The translations under genes were made by a program, and so were the position numbers. Under the pieces are notes generated by a model. That model had not been told where the DNA came from, did not search any database, and worked only from the letters and a program-made list of their open reading frames with translations. 5,004 nucleotides of DNA from positions 1 to 5,004 of the forward strand of contig JBHEKP010000063.1 in NCBI GenBank assembly GCA_041859375.1. Direction: 5' to 3'. This document shows, piece after piece, positions 1 through 5,004 of this stretch. Source of the DNA: JBHEKP01 sp041859375 (GTDB taxonomy: Bacteria; Hydrogenedentota; Hydrogenedentia; Hydrogenedentales; CAITNO01). Each line of letters starts with the position of its first letter. Position 1 is the first letter of the stretch.

Positions 1-1
1 T

Positions 2-3000
2 TCCGTGCTGTCCTTTTTCAAGCCCGCCAGCCTCGGCGAGAACCACGCCGCCGCGGCCCTCGCCCGGCTCGGCATGGAGGACGTGTACGAGGCGGACAAC
101 GCGGCGGCGTTCCTGATGATGCTGCCGCTGCGCGACTGGGAACTGGTGCTTGTGGACGTGGCGGAGGGGGACAACGACAAGAGCGTGTTTGACGCGCTGG
201 CCGCGCACCACGACCGGGGCGGCAGGATCATCCTGTACCACTGGCTGTTGTCCTACGCCATGCCCCAGGCGCTGCTGGAGCGCGCGGGCGTCACCGTGTC
301 CGGCTATTACAACACGCCCCTGTCCGTGCGGAGCTGGGAGCGGTCACCCCTTTTCATCTGGCCCAATTCGGTGCCCTCGATCACCGGCCTCACCCCCCAT
401 GGCACGATTGCGGGGCACTGGCTCGGCACCACCACGGCGGCGGCCCACGCCGGGTACACCAGCGCGCCGGCTGCGGGCAAGTGCGCCGTGACCATGGATG
501 CCGGCGGACGGTTCATTTTGAACGGCTTTTCCCCGCAGAACGCGGCGGGGGACACCGACACCGATTCGGACGGCACGGCGGACATGGTGGAGTTGTATGA
601 AAACGAAATCATGAACCTGCTCCACCCCCCCTCGGCCACGCTGCGGGTGAACCTCTCCCCGGCGGAGGCTGTTGCGGCCGGGGTGCGCTGGCGCAGGACG
701 GGCACGGAGGCTTGGATGCGCAGCGGGGCGACGCTGACCAAACTTCCCCCGGTCACGGTGGGGCTGGAATTCCTCAGCGCGGGGAGCTGGATCGCGCCGG
801 AAACACAAAGCATTGTGATGGCCGAGGGGGAGTCCAGGGTTGTCGAGGCGGTGTTCACCCCGGCGCCGCCCATGTCCGGCGCCGTCCGTGTCACCATCAC
901 CCCCGCCGGGGCGGCGGCTGCGGGCGCCAGATGGCGGGTCGCGGGGGGCGGCGCGTGGTATGCCGGCGGACAGACCGCACCCGGTGTGGCTCCCGGAACG
1001 CACACGGTGGAGTTTTCCAGCGTGTCCGGCTGGTTTGCGCCCGCGCCGATGCAGGTGACGGTGGCCTCCGCTATAACCACGTCCGTGTCGGCGGCGTACA
1101 CGCCGGACCCCGGCGCGCTCGGGTCGATCACGGTTGTCATCGGCCCCACCGCGGCGGCTTCGGCGGGGGCGAAATGGCGCATATCCGGCGCGACGGAGTG
1201 GCGGGAGGACGGTTACACGGAGACGGGCCTCTATCCCGGCTCCCACTGGATAGATTTCACGGGCGTCCCCGGATGGCTGGGCCCCTGGAACGCCATTGTG
1301 TCGGTGGAGCCGGGCAGGAACACCCGGTACCGCGCCGTGTACACCCTTGACTCGTCCAGCCTGGGCGCGGTGACGGTGGAGATTGAGCCGGAGGCCGCGG
1401 CGGCGGGGGCGAAATGGCGGATTGACGGAACTGAGGAATGGCTTGCGGACAGGCATGTGGAAGGCGGCCTGCCGCTGGGACAGTTGACGGTTCAATTCTC
1501 CGACGTTCCGGGGTGGGTGACACCGGAACAGCGGACGATCACCATCACCGCACGCAGGACCATCTATGTCACCGCGGGTTATGTGCGCATCCAGCAAACC
1601 CTGGCCTCGGTGCGCGTGAATGTCACGTCCGAGCTCGCGGTGATGGCGGGGGCCAAATGGCGGCGGCTGGGCACCTACACCTGGCGCGCACCCGGAACGG
1701 GGGACTACAACCTTCCGCCGGGCGCCTGCACAATCGAATTCGCCGATGCGGTCGGATGGGTCCGGCCCGCCGACAAGGAGGTGGCCCTCACGGCGGGGGA
1801 AACCACGACGGTGGATGCGGTGTTCACGCCCACCTCCTCCGCGAAAAGCGGGCTGAATGTAACGATCATGCCGCCGGAGGCGGTGGAGGCGGGGGCCCGG
1901 TGGCGCAGGACGGGCGCGGCCTGGCGCGAAAGCGGCTCGGTGGAGCAGCCGCTGGTTCCGGGCGCCTGCACGGTGGAATTCATCAACATTGCCGGGTGGA
2001 CCAGGCCCGCGAACATGCCCGCCACCCTTTCCCCCGGCGTTGTGACCGTGTTGAACGCGGCCTACGTGTCCAACGCGCAATTGTACGGCGCGGTGCGCGT
2101 GTCCGTCACGCCGCCGGAGGCGGTGGCGGCGGGCGCGAAATGGCGCAGATCGGGCACCAGCGTCTGGCGCGCGCCCGAAAGCACCGAGACGGATGTCGCC
2201 CCCGGCACGCACACCATCGAGTTTTCCGAGGTGTCCGGGTGGACCAAGCCGTCCGGAAAATCCGTTGTGGTGACGGCGGGCGCGACGGCGGAAACGTCCG
2301 CCGCATACACCCAGATCGCCCAGACGAAGGGGATTCTCACGGTGGTGCTGCTGCCCGCGGAGGCGGCGGCGGGGGGTGCGAAATGGCGGCGCACGGGCAC
2401 GGAAACCTGGCGCGCCGGCGGGGAACAGGAGACGGGCGTGGCACCCGGCAACCATGCGGTGGAATTTTCCGAGGTGTACGGCTGGACCAAGCCCGCCGGC
2501 ATGGCCGCCGCCGTGCGCGCCGGGGAAACGACCACCCTCACGGCCGCCTACACCGCAAGCCTGCGCGACCGCGGTTCGCTGCGGGTTGTCCTCGGGCCTG
2601 CGGGCGCTGAAAGCGCGGGCGCGGGGTGGCGGCGCGCGGGCACGGACACCTGGCGCGCGGGCGGCGCGACGGAAACGGCGCTGATGCCCGGCGCGCACAC
2701 GGTGGAATTCACGGAACTGGAGGGATGGGTCCGGCCGGCGGACGCGACCGTCCAGATTGCGGCGCAGAAGACCACGGAGGTTTCCGCCGCATGGCTTTCC
2801 CCGGAGGAGGCCGCCCGGGCGCTGCTTGACGCCTTTGGCGGGGCGGACGCCGACGGCGGCGGCGCGCTCGAGCCCGGCGAGGTGCGCACCGTGCTGCCCA
2901 CCCTCGGCAACGGCGTCTTTGCCCTGCTGGACGACAACGGGGACGGTGTTGTGTCGGAGGCGGAGTTGCGCGCGCTCACCGGGGGGGAGCCGGACGGGGG

Positions 3001-3100
3001 CTGCGCGGGATGTCCGGGCGGCAAGTCCTTCCTTCCGGGGGACTGGTTTCTGCTTGGCCTGGGCATGACGGTGCTGACGGTGTTCCACAGAAGGAAATAG
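2..3100 (+). CDS. Large secreted/surface modular protein with nine PEGA-like repeats, EF-hands and C-terminal anchor (5' partial)
   Basis: Probably an envelope or extracellular protein; its function is unknown. The frame is open to the left edge. The first available start, GTG at 5, has no ribosome-binding site or signal peptide and falls in what looks like the first beta strand of a domain, so the gene very likely begins upstream. Counting residues from that GTG: 1-180 resemble a class I glutamine-amidotransferase/ThuA-like alpha/beta fold, with strands WELVLVDV (45-52) and GGRIILYHW (72-80) and a closing GGRFILNGFSP (167-177). No catalytic Cys-His-Glu triad is evident. An Asp-rich loop follows (D183, D185, D187, D189-G190, D193, E196), like thrombospondin-3 calcium loops. 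Residues 212-930 are nine repeats, 948-987 two EF-hand loops, and 1000-1031 a Cys-x-x-Cys, hydrophobic helix and RRK tail. The order suggests a sensor or binding head on a long beta-rich stalk. The coding frame is well supported; the function is not assigned. Confidence 0.88.
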   Translation, partial: SVLSFFKPASLGENHAAAALARLGMEDVYEADNAAAFLMMLPLRDWELVLVDVAEGDNDKSVFDALAAHHDRGGRIILYHWLLSYAMPQALLERAGVTVSGYYNTPLSVRSWERSPLFIWPNSVPSITGLTPHGTIAGHWLGTTTAAAHAGYTSAPAAGKCAVTMDAGGRFILNGFSPQNAAGDTDTDSDGTADMVELYENEIMNLLHPPSATLRVNLSPAEAVAAGVRWRRTGTEAWMRSGATLTKLPPVTVGLEFLSAGSWIAPETQSIVMAEGESRVVEAVFTPAPPMSGAVRVTITPAGAAAAGARWRVAGGGAWYAGGQTAPGVAPGTHTVEFSSVSGWFAPAPMQVTVASAITTSVSAAYTPDPGALGSITVVIGPTAAASAGAKWRISGATEWREDGYTETGLYPGSHWIDFTGVPGWLGPWNAIVSVEPGRNTRYRAVYTLDSSSLGAVTVEIEPEAAAAGAKWRIDGTEEWLADRHVEGGLPLGQLTVQFSDVPGWVTPEQRTITITARRTIYVTAGYVRIQQTLASVRVNVTSELAVMAGAKWRRLGTYTWRAPGTGDYNLPPGACTIEFADAVGWVRPADKEVALTAGETTTVDAVFTPTSSAKSGLNVTIMPPEAVEAGARWRRTGAAWRESGSVEQPLVPGACTVEFINIAGWTRPANMPATLSPGVVTVLNAAYVSNAQLYGAVRVSVTPPEAVAAGAKWRRSGTSVWRAPESTETDVAPGTHTIEFSEVSGWTKPSGKSVVVTAGATAETSAAYTQIAQTKGILTVVLLPAEAAAGGAKWRRTGTETWRAGGEQETGVAPGNHAVEFSEVYGWTKPAGMAAAVRAGETTTLTAAYTASLRDRGSLRVVLGPAGAESAGAGWRRAGTDTWRAGGATETALMPGAHTVEFTELEGWVRPADATVQIAAQKTTEVSAAWLSPEEAARALLDAFGGADADGGGALEPGEVRTVLPTLGNGVFALLDDNGDGVVSEAELRALTGGEPDGGCAGCPGGKSFLPGDWFLLGLGMTVLTVFHRRK
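635..2794 (+). repeat. Nine tandem ~80-residue PEGA-like beta repeats
   Basis: The first gene carries nine in-frame repeat units with first residues near 212, 292, 373, 454, 534, 616, 695, 776 and 857 (numbered from GTG at 5), ending at W930. Unit length is 79-82 residues, about 240 bases. The shared pattern is a hydrophobic strand (V-x-V-x-x-x-P), then A-G-[AV]-[KRG]-W-R, a second Trp about seven residues on, P-G-x-[HC]-T-[VI]-[ED]-F, G-W-x-x-P, and a last strand T-x-x-x-A-x-[YF]. Nearly every unit keeps the Trp set; unit 1 has SW in place of GW. Units 5-9 are more alike (WRR-x-G-T-x-x-W-R) than 1-4. DNA identity is patchy: 19 bases at 1161-1179 recur at 1401-1419, and 17 at 1870-1886 recur at 2110-2126. 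The pattern resembles PEGA-type carbohydrate- or wall-associated beta domains; the family assignment is an inference. Confidence 0.9.
2846..2965 (+). other. Pair of EF-hand calcium-binding loops within the repeat protein
   Basis: Two 12-residue EF-hand-type loops follow the repeat array. Loop 1 (residues 948-959) has D at position 1, D at 3, G at 5, G at 6, L at 8 and E at 12, so it lacks the usual Asp/Asn at position 5 and may bind weakly. Loop 2 (residues 976-987) reads D-D-N-G-D-G-V-V-S-E-A-E and is canonical at 1, 3, 5, 6, 8, 9 and 12. Short helices flank both (SPEEAARALLDAF before loop 1, AELRAL after loop 2), giving a helix-loop-helix pair. The 28-residue offset and these helices fit an EF-hand pair better than a cohesin-binding dockerin, although dockerin-like use cannot be excluded. 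Confidence 0.75.
3002..3097 (+). other. C-terminal Cys-x-x-Cys plus hydrophobic helix plus basic tail (possible sorting signal or anchor)
   Basis: The last 32 residues of the repeat protein have a three-part layout: C1000-A-G-C1003 in a Gly-rich stretch, a hydrophobic segment from W1014 to F1027 (about 14 residues, short for a full membrane span unless flanking residues join in), and the terminal H-R-R-K. This is the general architecture of bacterial CTERM sorting tails (for example MYXO-CTERM, JDVT-CTERM and GlyGly-CTERM), which direct cleavage and surface attachment. I cannot assign a specific family by eye. A simple C-terminal membrane anchor is the alternative. Confidence 0.55.
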
Positions 3101-3232
3101 GCCGGGACGGTTCGGGCGGAGGACGCGCCGCATTGTGCGCGGGGTTGAACGCATTTTTTCCTGTTGTGGACAATTTTTCACGCCCTGAATTTGCCGGTAA
3201 TTCCGGACAGGAAATCACGATTTCCGATGGGG

Positions 3233-3238
3233 TATACT
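3233..3238 (+). promoter_or_regulatory. Possible -10 element (TATACT) of the CoA-transferase promoter
   Basis: TATACT matches the sigma-70 -10 consensus at five of six positions and sits in an AT-richer stretch 55 bases before the ATG at 3294. That would give a leader of roughly 45-50 bases. No good -35 hexamer is found 16-18 bases upstream (the bases there read around GGAAAT), and the TG at 3228-3229 is too far for an extended -10. The promoter is therefore tentative, and the organism's sigma-factor preferences are unknown. Confidence 0.3.
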
Positions 3239-3282
3239 TTTCCCGGTTTTTACCGCTGGGACGCCGGGTAACAAGACTGATC

Positions 3283-3286
3283 GGGA
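3283..3286 (+). promoter_or_regulatory. Ribosome-binding site GGGA for the CoA-transferase
   Basis: GGGA lies seven bases upstream of the ATG at 3294, a usual Shine-Dalgarno distance. It is short but is the best match near any candidate start. Later in-frame ATG codons at 3315 and 3405 have poorer upstream sequence: none is visible before 3315, and AAGGA at 3387-3391 is 13 bases from 3405. This supports the start at 3294. Confidence 0.45.
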
Positions 3287-3293
3287 ATTCATC

Positions 3294-4994
3294 ATGAACG
3301 CACTCACCAAGTTGATGATTCAGGCGCATGTGCTGCATTGGCGTTTTACATGGGAAAAGCACAATTCCCATTATCCGGTGCCGGTGAAGGACAACCCGAA
3401 GTTCATGACTGCGTGGGACGCGGTGGACCTGATCAAGGACGGTGCGGTGATGGGCACCTCCGGGCTGGGGGGCAACCAGCGCTGCGCGCTGATGTACTGG
3501 GCCATCCGGGAGAAATTCAAGGCGGAGGGGCGTCCGAAAAACCTGACCATTGTGTGCACCGGCGGCCAGGGCACGCGGGGCAAGATACCGGGGTCGCTTG
3601 AGGAGATTGGGCTGGAGGGGCTGAACACGCGTCTCTTCACGGCCCACACGGAGACTTTCAAGGCCCAGTTGAAGCTTGCGGATGCGGGGAAGCTGGAGCT
3701 ACAGGTGATTCCGCAGGGAACGCTCACGCAGATACTGAAGGCGCAGGGCGAGGGGCGGGACTATGTGGTCAACGAGATTGGCCCGGGCACCTTCATGGAT
3801 CCGCGCACGGGCCGGGGCACCCCGGTGACGCCGGGCGCGCCGCAGTATGTGGAGGTGCTTGAGGACGGCCGCTTCAAATACCGGCTGCCGAAGATTGACA
3901 CGGCGGTGTTCAGCGCCCCGGCGGCGGACCGCAAGGGCAACATCTACATGAAGAACGCGTCGGTGCTGTGCGAGAGCATGGAGATGACGCGCGCGGCGCG
4001 GCGCAACGGCGGCAGGGTGATCGTGAACGTGGGGCTGCTGGTGGAGGAGGGCCATGACGAGGTGTTCCTTCCGGCGGACCAGGTGGACGCGGTGGTGTAC
4101 TGGCCGGACGTGGAGCAGACGGCGACCATCAAGCACCGGAAGCACTGGGAGATGTTCACCACAAACAGCACCATGGACATCCGGGAGGGGGTGGCGCGGG
4201 TGCGCGTGGTGAACGACCTGCTCGGCGTGACGCCGAAGCGCAAGCCGGTGGACGGCGTGCTGGCGCGGCTCGCGACCCAGATTTTCGCGGCCCACGCGGC
4301 GAAGGGCGACCATGTGGACATCGGCGTGGGCCTGCCCGAGGAGGTGTCCCGCCTGCTGTACGAGAGCGGGGTGATGAACGATCTGGTGATGATCAACGAG
4401 AGCGGTGTTTTCGGCGGGCTGGCCGCGCCGGGCATCTTTTTCGGCGCGGCGGTGAACCCGACGGAAATCGTCTCCTCCGCCACGGCCTTCGAGCGGGTTT
4501 ATGAGCGGCTGGACTGGGCCATTCTCGGCGCGCTGGAGATAGACGGCGACGGGCATGTGAACGTGTCGAAACGGGGGGAGGGCGCGCTGAATTACGTCGG
4601 CCCCGGCGGGTTCATCGACCTTTCCACGAGCGCGAAGGCCCTGGTGTTCTGCGCGGCGTGGGGCGACCGCGCAAAGATAGAGGTGGAGGAGGGCCGCGTG
4701 CGCGTGGTTGAGCGCGGCACGCCCAAATTTGTGGAACGGGTGGACGAGATCACCTTCAACGGGCGGGAGGCGCTGCGTGCCGGCAAGAAGGTGTTCTATG
4801 TGACCCATGTGGGCGCGTTCCAGCTCACGGCGCGGGGCATGGAGCTGGTGTGCGTGCTGCCCGGCGTGGACGTGCAAAAGGACATTCTGGACGCGTGCCC
4901 CATGCGCGTGGTGCTGCCCGAATCGGGCGCGCCCGCCGTGGCCGGTCCGGAGGTGGTCACCGGCAGGGGCTTCAAATTCGCCCTGGGAGAATGA
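3294..4994 (+). CDS. Family I CoA-transferase, fused alpha/beta, propionate/acetoacetate CoA-transferase (Pct/YdiF)-like
   Basis: A cytoplasmic enzyme predicted to move CoA between an acyl-CoA and a free carboxylic acid, through a glutamyl-CoA thioester. The 566 residues cover both halves of the family in one chain; Pct/YdiF proteins are usually about 515-530, and the excess is mainly an N-terminal extension of about 37 residues. The alpha half starts near A40 (AWDAVDLIKDGAVMGTSGLGGN, glycine turn 54-61) and includes GPGTFMDPR (163-171), a hallmark of the Pct-type subgroup, and the ADRKGNIYM segment. The beta half, from about 310, has the oxyanion-hole motif G344-V-G-L-P348 and the catalytic E369 in NESGVFGG. 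No key residue is missing. The substrate cannot be read from sequence; short-chain acids such as acetate, propionate or acetoacetate are typical for the family. The protein ends at TGA one base before a likely next gene, suggesting an operon. Confidence 0.93.
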   Translation: MNALTKLMIQAHVLHWRFTWEKHNSHYPVPVKDNPKFMTAWDAVDLIKDGAVMGTSGLGGNQRCALMYWAIREKFKAEGRPKNLTIVCTGGQGTRGKIPGSLEEIGLEGLNTRLFTAHTETFKAQLKLADAGKLELQVIPQGTLTQILKAQGEGRDYVVNEIGPGTFMDPRTGRGTPVTPGAPQYVEVLEDGRFKYRLPKIDTAVFSAPAADRKGNIYMKNASVLCESMEMTRAARRNGGRVIVNVGLLVEEGHDEVFLPADQVDAVVYWPDVEQTATIKHRKHWEMFTTNSTMDIREGVARVRVVNDLLGVTPKRKPVDGVLARLATQIFAAHAAKGDHVDIGVGLPEEVSRLLYESGVMNDLVMINESGVFGGLAAPGIFFGAAVNPTEIVSSATAFERVYERLDWAILGALEIDGDGHVNVSKRGEGALNYVGPGGFIDLSTSAKALVFCAAWGDRAKIEVEEGRVRVVERGTPKFVERVDEITFNGREALRAGKKVFYVTHVGAFQLTARGMELVCVLPGVDVQKDILDACPMRVVLPESGAPAVAGPEVVTGRGFKFALGE

Positions 4995-4995
4995 C

Positions 4996-5004
4996 ATGCG
5001 CGCG
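4996..5004 (+). CDS. Probable start of a downstream, co-transcribed gene (3' truncated by the window)
   Basis: An ATG lies one base after the TGA of the CoA-transferase, preceded by GGGAGA (4985-4990) at a five-base spacing, which is a good Shine-Dalgarno site inside the end of the upstream gene. Only Met-Arg-Ala is visible, so the product cannot be named. The tight junction suggests translational coupling with the CoA-transferase. A competing start is the ATG at 4991, overlapping the stop as ATGA, but the ribosome-binding site would then be too close. Confidence 0.45.

Larger units (their letters stand above)
3101..3293. other. Intergenic region, AT-richer, with short inverted repeats
   Basis: This gap holds no convincing gene. 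After the first stop a weak terminator-like arrangement is visible: TGCG at 3136-3139 can pair with CGCA at 3150-3153, directly followed by six T at 3154-3159, but the stem is only four base pairs. Further small inverted repeats are GAATT (3187-3191) with AATTC (3199-3203), CCTG (3184-3187) with CAGG (3208-3211) enclosing CCGG/CCGG, CGGT-TTTT-ACCG at 3244-3255, and CCCGG (3242-3246) with CCGGG (3264-3268). The last two share bases and so are mutually exclusive, and both lie in the presumed leader of the CoA-transferase gene. None matches a riboswitch I recognise. Confidence 0.5.

Noticed and set aside
1438..2610. A 390-codon open frame on the + strand in a second frame of the repeat region.
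   Set aside because: Its translation is Gly/Arg/His-rich and merely echoes the 240-base repeat period; the domain-bearing frame is the other one.
635..2794. A CRISPR array or DNA-level satellite, given the regular spacing of similar segments.
   Set aside because: The period (about 240 bases) and patchy DNA identity follow protein repeat units in one open frame; there are no short identical repeats with unique spacers.
2846..2965. A dockerin module, implying a cellulosome-type complex.
   Set aside because: The loops are spaced like an EF-hand pair, the first loop lacks the position-5 Asp/Asn, and no cohesin is visible in the window.
3124..3159. A rho-independent terminator after the first gene.
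   Set aside because: A T-run is present (3154-3159), but the possible stems (CGCGC/GCGCG at 3124-3141 or TGCG/CGCA at 3136-3153) have only four or five pairs, and the stronger one is 12 bases from the T-run. This is too weak to call as a terminator.
344..3181. A 945-codon open frame on the minus strand across almost all of the repeat-protein gene.
   Set aside because: It is low-complexity Arg/Gly/Pro/His-rich, has no recognisable domain, and lies opposite a gene with clear repeated domains. High GC, and repeat units that are multiples of three, keep stop codons out of the shadow frames.
3699..4997. A 432-codon open frame on the minus strand opposite the CoA-transferase.
   Set aside because: It is His/Arg/Ala-rich with no motif, and is a shadow of a strongly supported enzyme gene with all family motifs in the + frame.

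Overview
The window is high-GC bacterial DNA with two substantial genes, both on the + strand, separated by a 193-base AT-richer gap, and the first bases of a probable third gene at the right edge. Both proteins show strong G/C preference at third codon positions. The large repetitive surface-type protein (Trp-rich PEGA-like repeats, EF-hands, a Cys-x-x-Cys and single-helix C-terminal tail) is a style I associate with uncultured, environmentally derived lineages such as Planctomycetes/Lentisphaerae/Hydrogenedentota. That placement is an inference from general familiarity and is weak; nothing in the window fixes the taxon.

Positions 2-3100 hold the 3' part of a gene for a secreted or envelope-anchored modular protein. 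In order it has a glutamine-amidotransferase/ThuA-like alpha/beta domain that is already under way at the left edge, a short Asp-rich calcium-type loop, nine tandem repeats of about 80 residues, a pair of EF-hand loops, and a Cys-x-x-Cys / hydrophobic / Arg-Arg-Lys tail. The signal peptide and the start of the protein should lie upstream of the window.

Positions 3101-3293 are intergenic. The base composition becomes AT-richer, with a T-run after the first gene, several short inverted repeats, a TATACT hexamer that could be a -10 element, and a GGGA ribosome-binding site.

Positions 3294-4994 encode a complete 566-residue family I CoA-transferase with fused alpha and beta halves, of the propionate/acetoacetate CoA-transferase (Pct/YdiF) type. 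It has the GxGxP oxyanion-hole motif and a catalytic Glu in NESGVFGG. One base after its stop an ATG follows a good ribosome-binding site, so an operon with a further gene is likely.

The two main genes have no evident functional connection: the first is an extracellular structural or binding protein, the second is cytoplasmic acyl-CoA metabolism. I found no tRNA, rRNA, CRISPR array, transposon or phage feature, and no sign of a novel multi-gene system. The repeat protein is the most unusual item.
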